Below, in pieces: positions 27,164 to 37,001 of a stretch of DNA of 64,000 nt. The stretch's first letter is position 1; each line of letters starts with the position of its first letter. Position numbers and translations under genes: made by a program. The notes beneath the pieces are model-generated. The model was not told the origin of the DNA. It did not search any database and saw only the letters and a program-made list of their open reading frames with translations. Where the stretch lies: NCBI GenBank assembly GCA_902531175.1, contig CACADE010000001.1:124001-188000 (forward strand), in the 5' to 3' direction. Source of the DNA: an uncultured Pelagibacteraceae bacterium. GTDB lineage: Bacteria > Pseudomonadota > Alphaproteobacteria > Pelagibacterales > Pelagibacteraceae.

Positions 27164-29176
27164 ATGAATAGATATGAAATTGAAAAATTATATAAATCTA
27201 AATTAAAAGAATTACAGCATCATGATAAACTCTATCATCAAGAAAGCGAACCAATTATATCAGATGCAGATTATGATAGGTTGAAGCATGAAATAATCAA
27301 AATTGAAAAAGAAAATAAATTTTTAAAAAGTGAAATCTCTCCTAGTAAAAAAGTTGGCTATAAACCTTCAAAATCATTTGCAAAATACACTCACAAAGCG
27401 AGAATGTTATCACTTTCAAATGCTTTTGATAAAGCAGATCTTGAAAATTTTGAGAAAAAAATTTTAAATTACTTAAACACAAAAATTAATTTAGAATACA
27501 GTGTAGAACCTAAAATTGATGGTATATCAGCTTCACTTACTTACATTAATAATAAGTTAGAAATAGGAGTTTCAAGAGGCGATGGGTTAGTTGGAGAAAT
27601 AATTACTGATAATTTAAAAACTATAAAGGATATTCCTCAAAAAATTGAAAGTAAAGATTTTCCAGAAAATATCGAAATCAGAGGAGAAGTATTTATAACA
27701 AAAAAAAATTTTTCAAAATTAAAAGACAAATTTGCTAATGCAAGAAATGCCGCATCAGGTTCTTTAAGACAAAAAGATTCAAATGAAACAAAAAAAATTC
27801 CACTAAATTTCGTTGCATATACCTACGGGTATATCAAAAAAAACAATTTTAATTCCCAATCAGAATTTCTATTTAAATTAAAAAAATGGGGTTTTAAAAT
27901 TAACAAAGAAAATAAAATAAAAAAATCAATTGAAGAATTATTAGAATTTCACAAAAAATTTGAACTTAAGAGATTTAGTTTAGACTACGATGTTGATGGT
28001 TTGGTCTATAAGGTAAATGACATAAGTCTTCAAAACAGACTAGGTTATACTTCTAACTCTCCAAGATGGGCAATTGCTCATAAATTTTCTGCTGATAGCT
28101 CTTACACCAAAATATTAAATATTGAAATTCAGATTGGTAGGACTGGAGCACTAACACCTGTTGCAAAAGTTCAGAAAGTTAATATTGGAGGGGTATTGGT
28201 TTCAAATGCTACTCTACATAATGAAGATGAGATTGTTAGAAAAGATATAAGGATTGGAGATGTTGTAAAAATCGAAAGGGCAGGAGATGTAATCCCACAT
28301 GTTATTGAAGTAGATATAACAAAAAGAAAAAAAAATCTTAAAAAGTTCGCATTTCCTTTAAAATGTCCATCTTGCGGTTCAAAAACTATAAAAGAATATA
28401 ATCAAACTACAAAAAAATATGATGCTGTAAGAAGATGTACAAACGAAAGTTATGATTGTGAAAAAATTGCTATTGAAAAACTTAAACACTTTATTTCAAA
28501 AGATGCTTTGAATATAGATGGACTTGGGAAAAAAGTGATTGAAAAATTTTGGGAATTACATCTAATAAAAAAACCTCAAGATATATTTAATTTAAATTAT
28601 GATAAAATAGAGAAGTTAGATGGTTGGGGAAAATTATCAACAAATAACCTTAAATCATCAATCCAGGTTTCAAAAAATACATCATTACAAAAACTAATTT
28701 ATTCACTAGGTATTAGACACATAGGTATTGAAAATGCAAAATTAATTAGTGAAAATGTGAAAAGTCTAAAATCTTTTATTGATATAATAAGTAATGATAA
28801 GATAAATAAACTTTTAAATATTGATGGTATTGGACAAACTCAGATAAATTCTTTAAAAAATTTCTTTTCGGATAAGACTAACATTAAAGTTCTGTTAGAT
28901 CTGGATAAAATCTTAAACATTAATTTACAAACAGTAAATAAAAATGGAGTTTTAAAGGATAAAACGTTTATGTTTACTGGGAAATTAGAGGGAATTAGTC
29001 GAGCTGAAGCCAAATCACTTATAGAAAAAAATTCAGGAACTACCTTAAGTAGTGTAAGTAAAAACCTTGATTTCGTTGTAATAGGTCAAAAACCTACTAA
29101 AAGAAAAATAGATCAGGCTAAAGCATTAGGTGTTCAAATTATCTCTCAAAATGAATTAAAGAAGTTAATTGATTAG
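27164..29176 (+). CDS. ligA: NAD-dependent DNA ligase LigA
   Basis: Seals nicks in replication and repair using NAD. The 670-residue protein has the Ia domain with YHQESEPIISDADYDRL, the adenylation domain with Lys117 in VEPKIDGIS, the OB fold, the zinc finger (CPSCG near residue 400, later cysteines in RRCTNESYDCEK), four HhH repeats, and a C-terminal BRCT domain (FMFTGKLEGISRAEAKSLIE, near 604). Length is full. Its last 12 bases overlap the end of the convergent aminopeptidase gene. Confidence 0.97.
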   Translation: MNRYEIEKLYKSKLKELQHHDKLYHQESEPIISDADYDRLKHEIIKIEKENKFLKSEISPSKKVGYKPSKSFAKYTHKARMLSLSNAFDKADLENFEKKILNYLNTKINLEYSVEPKIDGISASLTYINNKLEIGVSRGDGLVGEIITDNLKTIKDIPQKIESKDFPENIEIRGEVFITKKNFSKLKDKFANARNAASGSLRQKDSNETKKIPLNFVAYTYGYIKKNNFNSQSEFLFKLKKWGFKINKENKIKKSIEELLEFHKKFELKRFSLDYDVDGLVYKVNDISLQNRLGYTSNSPRWAIAHKFSADSSYTKILNIEIQIGRTGALTPVAKVQKVNIGGVLVSNATLHNEDEIVRKDIRIGDVVKIERAGDVIPHVIEVDITKRKKNLKKFAFPLKCPSCGSKTIKEYNQTTKKYDAVRRCTNESYDCEKIAIEKLKHFISKDALNIDGLGKKVIEKFWELHLIKKPQDIFNLNYDKIEKLDGWGKLSTNNLKSSIQVSKNTSLQKLIYSLGIRHIGIENAKLISENVKSLKSFIDIISNDKINKLLNIDGIGQTQINSLKNFFSDKTNIKVLLDLDKILNINLQTVNKNGVLKDKTFMFTGKLEGISRAEAKSLIEKNSGTTLSSVSKNLDFVVIGQKPTKRKIDQAKALGVQIISQNELKKLID

Positions 29177-30841
29177 GCTTACTAACCACTTTTTTTCTTT
29201 TCTATTTAGAAATTTGGAAATCCTGAAATATACGTCTAAATGATAATCAAACAAATATCTCTTCTCAAAATTAGTAAGCATTTCAAAATTTACAAGATCT
29301 ATATCAATAGGAGCATAAGTCAAATTCCTAAATATTAATTTATTTTTTATACGGTCTACAAAGATTAGATTTTCTATCCTTATACCATAACTATTTTTTT
29401 TATAATAACCAGGCTCATTACTTAATATCATTCCTTTTTTTAAGGTAACATAATTATATTTTGATATCGCTTGAGGACCTTCGTGAACATTTAAGAAAAA
29501 TCCAACTCCATGACCTGTACCATGTGAATAATCTAATCCAACATTTAATAGATATTTTCTTGCCAATTTATCTATTAAAAATCCATTGTAATTTTTCTTT
29601 AGATCGCAGTTTATTACTGCCATATGACCCTTTAAAACTCTTGTAAAATTATTTTTAACTATTTGAGGAACTTTGCCAGAGCTAATTGTTCTTGTTACAT
29701 CTGTAGTGCCCCATTTATATTGTCCACCAGAGTCAATTAATAACAAGTCATTTTTATTAATTTTCCTATTCGAAAGATTATTTGACTTGTAATGAATAAT
29801 AGCTCCATTTGGACCTGATCCTGCGATTGTATCAAAACTCGGATACATATAATCTTTAGATATTTTTCTAAATTGTTCTAATTTTTTTTCTACTTTTTTT
29901 TCTGTAGTTGCTTTTTTTCTATGTTTAAACCAATAAAGAAACTTTGTTAAAGCAACACCATCTTTAATATGAGCATTTTGTGTATTTGTTATTTCAGTTT
30001 TATTTTTTATAGATTTTAATTGATATATTGGATCTATATAAGAAACAATTTTAAAATTAGTTTTTAATATTGTCTCCTCATATAATGAACAAGTATTTTT
30101 ATCTATACAAAAACTTCTATTAGCTAAACTATTAATTGTTTTAAAAAAATGTTTAGTCTTTAAAAAAAATATTTTATTAAAAATCCCATTCTTTAGTAAA
30201 GAAGCCTTATTTAAATCTGAAAAAAAAAATAATTTTTTATTTTTTGTGATGATTAATTTACAATTGGCTAAGGGACTATTGGGTAAATCTTTACCTCTAA
30301 TATTTAACAGCCAATTAACATTTTCACTAGCACTTACATATAAGTAATCGATTTTTTTTTTATTTAAAAAATTGGAAATTTTTTTTATTTTGGAATTTGG
30401 TGTTTCTCCTATTATCGATTTTTTTAAATTAAAAAATTTATGAATTTTTTTTGGTGGTCGATTTTTGAATTTATAACTTATAGGTATTAGATTAACTTTG
30501 TTTTCAAAATATTTAAATAATATTTCTTTTGTAAATAATTTGGGATCGAAACCAATTTTTTTATCTTTTACAACAACTAAATCTTTAGGCCATTTAAATG
30601 GTATTTCTAATATTTTAAAGTTTTTACCAGCCTCCTTTTTTGCTTGTAATGTATATCTTCCATCAACAAATAAATAATTTTTATTTACTAAAATTAAAGC
30701 GAAACCTGCAGAACCAGTAAAATTAGACACTTTGTTCAAATTATTTATTTCTGAATACTCAGTAAAGTAATGATCATTTTTAGGAATTATGTATCCATCC
30801 AATTCATTCCTCTTAATAAATTCTTTTATATGTTTAATCAC
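29165..30841 (-). CDS. pepP: Xaa-Pro aminopeptidase (M24 family)
   Basis: Metallopeptidase that removes N-terminal residues before proline. The 558-residue protein has two N-terminal creatinase-like domains followed by the M24 pita-bread domain with LLIDSGGQYKWGTTDVTRT (two metal-binding Asp), SHGTGHGVGFFLNVHEGP (metal His) and SNEPGYYKKNSYGIRIENL (metal Glu). The three-domain size matches eukaryotic-type cytosolic aminopeptidase P, which is also found in alphaproteobacteria. It overlaps the uvrD stop by four bases and so probably forms an operon with it. Confidence 0.93.
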   Translation of the reverse strand: MIKHIKEFIKRNELDGYIIPKNDHYFTEYSEINNLNKVSNFTGSAGFALILVNKNYLFVDGRYTLQAKKEAGKNFKILEIPFKWPKDLVVVKDKKIGFDPKLFTKEILFKYFENKVNLIPISYKFKNRPPKKIHKFFNLKKSIIGETPNSKIKKISNFLNKKKIDYLYVSASENVNWLLNIRGKDLPNSPLANCKLIITKNKKLFFFSDLNKASLLKNGIFNKIFFLKTKHFFKTINSLANRSFCIDKNTCSLYEETILKTNFKIVSYIDPIYQLKSIKNKTEITNTQNAHIKDGVALTKFLYWFKHRKKATTEKKVEKKLEQFRKISKDYMYPSFDTIAGSGPNGAIIHYKSNNLSNRKINKNDLLLIDSGGQYKWGTTDVTRTISSGKVPQIVKNNFTRVLKGHMAVINCDLKKNYNGFLIDKLARKYLLNVGLDYSHGTGHGVGFFLNVHEGPQAISKYNYVTLKKGMILSNEPGYYKKNSYGIRIENLIFVDRIKNKLIFRNLTYAPIDIDLVNFEMLTNFEKRYLFDYHLDVYFRISKFLNRKEKKWLVSLIN

Positions 30842-32862
30842 TTAATTCTTTTTTGATATCTTAACCATCCTGGACTTCTCACTTCATTGTCAAATTCAAT
30901 ATCTTGATTGAATTCATAATCATTTTCTTGAGTTTCATTGAAATTGTTATTTTTTTTTATGTATTGATCTGGCAATTCATCTACAAATCTAGATGCAATA
31001 CTATCCATCCAGTCACCTTGGTAAAATCTGTTCATGGAAAATGAAATCTTGGCTATTTTTTTTGCTCTTGTTATTCCTACGTATGCCAATCTTCTTTCTT
31101 CTTCAAGTCCATTTTCACCTTTTTCTTCAATACTTTTTTGATGTGGAAATAGTCCTTCTTCCCATCCTGGTAAATAAACTATATTAAATTCAAGACCTTT
31201 TGATGCATGCAGTGTCATCAAATTAACTTTTTCATTTTCCCAATCCTGATCCATAGAAGTTGCTAACGCAACATGTTCTAAGAAACTCTCTAAATTGTCA
31301 AACTCTTTCATTGCATTTAGCAATTCTTTTATATTTTCAAGTCTATTTTCATTTTCTAGATCTTTCTTATTTTTTAACATTTCACTGTACCCAGACTCAT
31401 CCAAAATAGTTTGTAAAAGTTTATTATGGTTGGTATTTTTTTTTAAATCATATCTCCATTTATCAAGCATAATTAATAAGCTATTTAAACCTAACTTTGT
31501 TTTAGGTTTTATTTTATTAAGTTCTATTAATTTTCTGGATGCAGTTTCTAACGAGCAAATGTTTTGTTTCGCAAATTCCGAAATACTTTTTATAGTTGTA
31601 TCCCCTATTGATCTTTTTGGAACATTGACAATTCTTTCAAAAGACAAATCATCTTTAGGTTGGTACACACATCTTAAATATGCTACACAGTCTTTTATTT
31701 CAGCCCTTTCATAAAATTTTATTCCTCCAATAATTCTATAAGGGATACCTACTTTTAAGAATCTTTCTTCAAACTCTCTTGTTTGAAAAATTGCCCTTAC
31801 TAATATGGCAATATCATTTAGAGAATTTTTTTTATTAAATTTTTCTATACTAGAGCTAATCTCAGTTGCTTCATCTTTAACGTTTCTAAAACAATCTAAA
31901 GTTATTAGCTCACCATCTTCTTGATTAGTGTATAATGTTTTCCCAACTCTATTTTGATTATTTTCAATTAGTTTTGAAGCAACATTTAAAATATTTTGGG
32001 TAGATCTATAATTTTTTTCCAACCTTATTATTTTTGTTCCATCATAAATCCTATCGAATTCAAGAAAATTTTTAATTTCTGCACCACGCCAACTATAAAT
32101 TGACTGATCGTCATCTCCTACACAGCAAATATTTTTATTTTCTTTAGCTAGATATTTTAACCACTCACTTTGTATATAATTAGTATCTTGATATTCATCT
32201 ACTAGTATATATTTAAATTTTTTTGAATAAATACTTCTTATGTCTTCATAATTTTTAAAAATTTTGACTGTATGTAAAATTAGGTCACTAAAATCTGCTG
32301 AATTTAAGTCTATAAGTTTTTGTTGATAGATTTTGTATATAGCCAGAAAGTTTTTTTCTAAAACTTCTTTTTTTTTTAAAATTACGTCATCCGGATAATA
32401 TCCTTTATTTTTCCATCTATCTATTACCGACAAAATATATTTTGGAGAAATTTTTTTAATATCAATATTTTCTACTTTACAGATATTTTTAATTAATCTT
32501 ATCTGATCGTCTTGGTCTATAATTGTGAAATTAGATCTTAATTTTACCGCATCGGCATGTTTTCTTAATATTTTTGCGCTAATTGAGTGAAATGTTCCAA
32601 GCCAAGGTAATCCGGTTGCTTCTTGTCTAAGTAGTTTTGATACTCTTATCTGCATTTCCTTTGCAGCTTTATTTGTGAATGTTACAGCTAAAATCTGACT
32701 TGAAAAAGCCTTATGACTTCTTATTATATGCACAATACGCGAAGTTAAAACTTTAGTTTTTCCGGATCCAGCACCTGCAACAATTAATAATGGGCCTTTA
32801 AGATGTAAAACGGCCTCCTGTTGTTTTTCATTTAAATTTAGCAAATAATTTGAATTTAACAT
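30838..32862 (-). CDS. uvrD: UvrD/PcrA-like DNA helicase
   Basis: Superfamily 1A 3'-5' helicase used in excision and mismatch repair. The 674-residue protein shows motif I VAGAGSGKTKVL near residue 30, motif Ia VTFTNKAAKEM, motif II VDEYQDTNYIQ near 222, motif III VGDDDQSIYSWRGA, motif IV RLEKNYRST, motif V LMTLHASKGLEF near 555 and motif VI EEERRLAYVGITRA. It is a little shorter than E. coli UvrD at the C-terminus. No SOS-type box is seen in the short upstream gap. Confidence 0.95.
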   Translation of the reverse strand: MLNSNYLLNLNEKQQEAVLHLKGPLLIVAGAGSGKTKVLTSRIVHIIRSHKAFSSQILAVTFTNKAAKEMQIRVSKLLRQEATGLPWLGTFHSISAKILRKHADAVKLRSNFTIIDQDDQIRLIKNICKVENIDIKKISPKYILSVIDRWKNKGYYPDDVILKKKEVLEKNFLAIYKIYQQKLIDLNSADFSDLILHTVKIFKNYEDIRSIYSKKFKYILVDEYQDTNYIQSEWLKYLAKENKNICCVGDDDQSIYSWRGAEIKNFLEFDRIYDGTKIIRLEKNYRSTQNILNVASKLIENNQNRVGKTLYTNQEDGELITLDCFRNVKDEATEISSSIEKFNKKNSLNDIAILVRAIFQTREFEERFLKVGIPYRIIGGIKFYERAEIKDCVAYLRCVYQPKDDLSFERIVNVPKRSIGDTTIKSISEFAKQNICSLETASRKLIELNKIKPKTKLGLNSLLIMLDKWRYDLKKNTNHNKLLQTILDESGYSEMLKNKKDLENENRLENIKELLNAMKEFDNLESFLEHVALATSMDQDWENEKVNLMTLHASKGLEFNIVYLPGWEEGLFPHQKSIEEKGENGLEEERRLAYVGITRAKKIAKISFSMNRFYQGDWMDSIASRFVDELPDQYIKKNNNFNETQENDYEFNQDIEFDNEVRSPGWLRYQKRIK

Positions 32863-32893
32863 TTATATTATTGTATAAGCCATATTAGTCTTA

Positions 32894-34258
32894 ATGAATA
32901 AAATTAAACAAAATAAAGTAACATTCTCATTAATTTTATTAGCAATTATTGTTATTTTTTCATCTTTCACCATCTTATCTTTACCAGTTTTATTTAATTA
33001 TAAAAGTAAACTAATTATAATAGAAAAAAATTTTTATAAAAATTTTAAAATATACCTTAAAGCTTCTGGAGATATTACCTACAAACCTTTCCCCAGACCA
33101 CATTTGTTATTAGAAAATGCATCGCTTAATTTGTCAGAAAAATCATCTCATAGCTTAATAAATACCTCAAATTTGAAAATTTATATTTCACTAAGGGATA
33201 TCTATCTTAGATCTTTTAAAAAATATCTTTCAACAGAAATAATTGATACAAATTTAGAAATAAAAGTATCAGATATAAAAGAAATTAGAAAACATCTTTA
33301 TCAAAAAGTTAATAATCCAATTATTTTTAAAAATTGCAAATTATTTATAAAAAATGAAAAAGACCAAGTCATATTAATATCTCCTATAAAGAATATATCT
33401 TATAAAATAAAAGATAAAATAAAGACTAAAAGCTTTTTTATTGATGGAAAAGTTTTTGGAATAAATTTTAAATCAGACTGGAAAAGAAATTATGAAAATT
33501 CCTTTAATAGTTTTCATAATATAAATTTATTTAATCCAAATATTGAAATAAAGAATAAATTTAATTTTGAAAAAAAAAAAAATTTTAAGATTAATACTAA
33601 AATTGATTTTATGAGAGATAAAATAGAGTATAATCTTAGATATAATAAAAATAAAATTTCTATTAGTTCACCTGAAGAACAAGGTCTGAATTATAATATT
33701 AGTAGTGATATTCAATTTAAACCTTTTTATTTTGAGGGATCAATAACAATTAAAAATCAAAAAATTGAAAATTTTCTTGATAATATTCTATCAAAATTAT
33801 TATTATATAATGAAAATTATTTAGGAAATTTAAATGGGTTACTTAAGATAAAACTTAAAAATATAAATAACAAAGTTCTTAAAAATGGAGAATTAAATTT
33901 TTCTATAAATGAAAAGAAAATTAATTTAGTAAATGCAAATTTTAAATTAGATAAAATTGGTGACTTAGTTTCCATAATTAATTCTTCTGAAAAGCAAGGG
34001 GACATTTTTTTTATATCTCAAAATACTTTAACTATTTTAGATCATATAGAGTTCGCAAAAGTTTTTCAAATAAGTTCAAAAAAGGTAAAAAATATTAAAC
34101 AAATTAATTTTAATTTAGAAAAAGAATTAGGTAAAAAAGAATTTTCAATTACAAATGTAAAAATTAACAATATTGAGAATAATCAGAAATCAAATCAAAT
34201 CTTTTTTGTTAAAAATATACAAAATTTAAGAATGCATATTAGAAAAGTGATTGATTAA
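32894..34258 (+). CDS. AsmA-like envelope protein
   Basis: A 454-residue protein with one N-terminal membrane helix (residues about 11-34) and a long beta-rich, Asn/Lys-rich remainder with no catalytic motif. The section GDITYKPFPRPHLLLENASLNL (broken here as about residues 58-79) matches the pattern near the start of AsmA-family proteins, which anchor in the inner membrane and are linked to lipid movement to the outer membrane and to outer-membrane protein biogenesis. The family is very diverse, so the assignment rests on that local pattern and overall form. It overlaps the convergent fumC gene by four bases. Confidence 0.65.
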   Translation: MNKIKQNKVTFSLILLAIIVIFSSFTILSLPVLFNYKSKLIIIEKNFYKNFKIYLKASGDITYKPFPRPHLLLENASLNLSEKSSHSLINTSNLKIYISLRDIYLRSFKKYLSTEIIDTNLEIKVSDIKEIRKHLYQKVNNPIIFKNCKLFIKNEKDQVILISPIKNISYKIKDKIKTKSFFIDGKVFGINFKSDWKRNYENSFNSFHNINLFNPNIEIKNKFNFEKKKNFKINTKIDFMRDKIEYNLRYNKNKISISSPEEQGLNYNISSDIQFKPFYFEGSITIKNQKIENFLDNILSKLLLYNENYLGNLNGLLKIKLKNINNKVLKNGELNFSINEKKINLVNANFKLDKIGDLVSIINSSEKQGDIFFISQNTLTILDHIEFAKVFQISSKKVKNIKQINFNLEKELGKKEFSITNVKINNIENNQKSNQIFFVKNIQNLRMHIRKVID

Positions 34259-35643
34259 TTCGGCTTAATCATTTTCATAGGATTGACTATTTCCTCGTAG
34301 TTTTTCTCAGATATTAAACCAGATTTTATTGCTTCGTCTTTTAATTTTGTACCTTTTTTTAGAGCATTTTTTGCAATCTTTGCCGCATTATCATAACCTA
34401 TCATAGGTGCCAGAGCAGTTACTAGCATTAACGAATTATCAAGATGTTCTTTAATTCTCTTTTTATTTGCTTTAATGCCTTTAACACAAAACAAGCTAAA
34501 GTTTTTTATACTATCAGCTAAAATATCTATTGATTGTAGAATATTATAAGCAATTAATGGTTTGAAAACATTCAATTCAAAATGTCCATGGCTACCTGCA
34601 ACAGTTATTCCAGTATGATTGCCGATAACTTTTGCACAAACCATAGTAACAGCTTCACATTGTGTAGGATTAACTTTTCCTGGCATTATAGAAGAGCCTG
34701 GTTCATTTTCTGGAAGTATAAGCTCTCCATAACCAGCTCTTGGTCCAGAACCTAAAAATCTTATATCATTTGATATTTTCATTAACGCTACTGCACATGA
34801 ATTTAACGACCCTGAAAAATTTACTATTGCATCGTGAGCTGCTAATTCTGAAAATTTATTTGGTGCAGGTTTAAAATTTAATTTACAAAATTTTTTAATT
34901 TCTTTGATTATCTTTTTATCAAAATTTTTTTTTGAATTTATTCCAGTTCCAACAGCTGTTCCACCTTGTGCTAAATAATAAATATCGTTTAAACAAAATT
35001 TTATTCTATCAATACTTTTTTTAACTTGTTCATGATATCCAGAAAATTCTTGACCAAGTGATAAGGGTGTAGCATCTTGAAGGTGTGTTCTACCGATTTT
35101 AACAATATTTTTAAATTCTTTACTTTTTTTTGCTAATGAATTTTCTAATAGTTTTAGACTCGGTAAGAGTTTATTATTACATTCTTTAGCTACAGAAATA
35201 TGCATCGCAGTTGGAAAGACATCATTTGTTGACTGAGATTTATTAACATGGTCGTTAGGATGTACTGGATTTTTCGATCCTTTTTTACCTTTTAAAATTT
35301 CAATAGCTCTATTTGCTATTACCTCATTCACATTCATGTTTGTTTGCGTCCCAGATCCTGTTTGCCAAACTTTTAATGGAAAATTTTCATCCATTTTGCC
35401 TAAAATAACTTCATTAGAAGCTTTAATTATTGATTTAGCAATTTTTGAAGTTATAGACCCTTCTTTTTGATGCACTATAGCAGCACTTCGCTTAATGATT
35501 GCAATAGATTTTATAATAGATTCTGGCACATATATTTTACCAATATTAAAATATTTTTTTGATCTTTGAGTCGACGCGCCCCAATATTTATTATCAGGCA
35601 CATTTATGCCACCTATACTATCAAATTCTTTTCTTGTTTTCAT
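34255..35643 (-). CDS. fumC: Class II fumarate hydratase FumC
   Basis: TCA-cycle enzyme that interconverts fumarate and malate without an iron-sulfur cluster. The 462-residue sequence has the class II features WQTGSGTQTNMNVNEVIANRA near residue 97-118 (split here as two runs in the family pattern), SQSTNDVFPTAMH, GRTHLQDATPLSLGQE, GGTAVGTGIN and the signature loop GSSIMPGKVNPTQ. Length is standard. It is divergent from the MazG-like gene, and the 60-base gap between them holds the latter's promoter. Confidence 0.97.
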   Translation of the reverse strand: MKTRKEFDSIGGINVPDNKYWGASTQRSKKYFNIGKIYVPESIIKSIAIIKRSAAIVHQKEGSITSKIAKSIIKASNEVILGKMDENFPLKVWQTGSGTQTNMNVNEVIANRAIEILKGKKGSKNPVHPNDHVNKSQSTNDVFPTAMHISVAKECNNKLLPSLKLLENSLAKKSKEFKNIVKIGRTHLQDATPLSLGQEFSGYHEQVKKSIDRIKFCLNDIYYLAQGGTAVGTGINSKKNFDKKIIKEIKKFCKLNFKPAPNKFSELAAHDAIVNFSGSLNSCAVALMKISNDIRFLGSGPRAGYGELILPENEPGSSIMPGKVNPTQCEAVTMVCAKVIGNHTGITVAGSHGHFELNVFKPLIAYNILQSIDILADSIKNFSLFCVKGIKANKKRIKEHLDNSLMLVTALAPMIGYDNAAKIAKNALKKGTKLKDEAIKSGLISEKNYEEIVNPMKMIKPN

Positions 35644-35647
35644 TTAT

Positions 35648-35677
35648 TTGAATAAATAACTAATTAATTTATATACT
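35648..35677 (+). promoter_or_regulatory. Predicted promoter of the MazG-like gene
   Basis: TTGAAT (35648-35653) and TATACT (35672-35677) are 18 bases apart. The inferred start near 35684 leaves a leader of about 20 bases with a good AGGAG ribosome-binding site (35695-35699) before the ATG at 35704. Confidence 0.5.
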
Positions 35678-35703
35678 ATTTTTATTAATCTTACAGGAGT
35701 AAA

Positions 35704-36075
35704 ATGACAAATTTTCAAAAAGTAAAAAAATTTATGGAGACTTTTGGTCAAGAAGTTAAATCAACACCATCTTTCAGCTCTGATAAAATTAACATGCTTA
35801 GGTACAATTTGATTAGAGAAGAATTGGATGAATTTAAACAAGCTCTAGATAATAATGATCTTTTAGAGGCTGCAGATGCTTTGACTGATATATTGTATGT
35901 TACTTATGGTGCTGGGCATGCATTTGGTATTAATTTAGATCATTGTTTTGAAGAGGTTCAAAATTCAAATATGAGCAAGTTAGGAAATGATGGAAAACCT
36001 ATTTATAGTGATCAGGGTAAAGTTATGAAAGGTCCAAACTATTTTAAACCAGATTTATCTAAATTTGTTAAGTAA
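35704..36075 (+). CDS. MazG-like / PRA-PH-like NTP pyrophosphohydrolase
   Basis: A 123-residue all-alpha protein with the metal-binding pattern of the MazG and phosphoribosyl-ATP pyrophosphohydrolase superfamily: REELDEFKQAL near residue 40-50 and EAADALTDILYVTYG near 58-72, which supply the acidic cluster. Such enzymes hydrolyse nucleotides to monophosphate and pyrophosphate, often for house-cleaning. It is not HisE, as it lacks HisE's own conserved regions and is not near his genes. Substrate is not predictable. It has a private promoter and a strong ribosome-binding site, and it meets the ygfZ stop head on. Confidence 0.82.
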   Translation: MTNFQKVKKFMETFGQEVKSTPSFSSDKINMLRYNLIREELDEFKQALDNNDLLEAADALTDILYVTYGAGHAFGINLDHCFEEVQNSNMSKLGNDGKPIYSDQGKVMKGPNYFKPDLSKFVK

Positions 36076-36076
36076 T

Positions 36077-36958
36077 TTATAGCCAATCAGGTTTGTTGAT
36101 TCTAACTTTAGCAGAACCACAATTAAAAGTTTTGCCAAAATCAAATTTTTCATTTTTAACTTTGATAAGAGCGAAAGGATAATTGTCATTTATTAGTATT
36201 TTTCCTATTTCATCTTTCTCAACAGATATAATTTCATTTTCCAAATTACCTTCTATTACTTCAACTGGTAGAAGTCGTTTATTTAATTTATCTTTTAATT
36301 TTATTCTTGCGGTATTTTCTTGACCTATGTAACAACCTTTTTTAAAATCAATTGCATTTAATTCTTCAAAGTTACATTCTATCCCAAAAAGTTTATTTTG
36401 GAGTTTTTCAGTGTTATTTTGTGGAATACCAATTTTATGACTTAATTTATAATATTCATTTTTATCAACGCTTTGAAGCCCAAGTTTTTTTAATGATAAA
36501 TACAATTTTTCTAAATTAGTCACTATTCTTGCTCCGAGCTCTATATTTCTAGGATCTAAAAAAATACTATCCTCTCTAAATTTAATTGTACAACCAGCAT
36601 TAGAAATTGAATTTTCCATATCTAAAAATCTTTCTTTACTGATAACTGCAATTACAAATTCATTGCTTAAATTTAAAATTTCAATTTTTGATCTGAGTTT
36701 GTATAAATTTAATTGATTAAATAAATTATCAATATTTTTTTTCTCACAATCTAAAAAATATCCAGATTTGTGTTTTAATATATTGAAGTCATACAAATAT
36801 TTTCCTTGTGGAGTAAGTAAGGCAGAGTAACATGAATTTTTTTCATTCACTTTGTTGATATTATTTGTAATTATATTTTGTAGAAATTCCTTACAGTCTT
36901 CACCTGAAACATACAGAAGTCCCCTGTCCTCTAAGATGTAAACATTATTTTTTTTCAT
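36077..36958 (-). CDS. ygfZ: Folate-binding protein YgfZ (iron-sulfur cluster maintenance)
   Basis: Member of the YgfZ/IBA57 family, related to the aminomethyltransferase GcvT. It uses tetrahydrofolate to support maturation or repair of certain Fe-S enzymes. The 293-residue product has the signature KGCYIGQENTAR near residue 204, with the conserved cysteine, and the early DFNILKHKSGYFLDC region typical of the family. Its start lies 43 bases from the divergent pyrC start, so the two promoters share that gap. It is shorter than E. coli YgfZ, as expected for this group. Confidence 0.9.
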   Translation of the reverse strand: MKKNNVYILEDRGLLYVSGEDCKEFLQNIITNNINKVNEKNSCYSALLTPQGKYLYDFNILKHKSGYFLDCEKKNIDNLFNQLNLYKLRSKIEILNLSNEFVIAVISKERFLDMENSISNAGCTIKFREDSIFLDPRNIELGARIVTNLEKLYLSLKKLGLQSVDKNEYYKLSHKIGIPQNNTEKLQNKLFGIECNFEELNAIDFKKGCYIGQENTARIKLKDKLNKRLLPVEVIEGNLENEIISVEKDEIGKILINDNYPFALIKVKNEKFDFGKTFNCGSAKVRINKPDWL

Positions 36959-37001
36959 GATTGATTGGATCTAGATAATAATATAGTAACGATTTCATAA
37001 A

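Noticed and set aside
31295..31714. 139-codon Phe/Ser/Leu-rich plus-strand frame opposite uvrD
   Set aside because: Typical reverse-strand artefact of Lys/Glu-rich coding sequence. uvrD motifs run through the same region on the minus strand.
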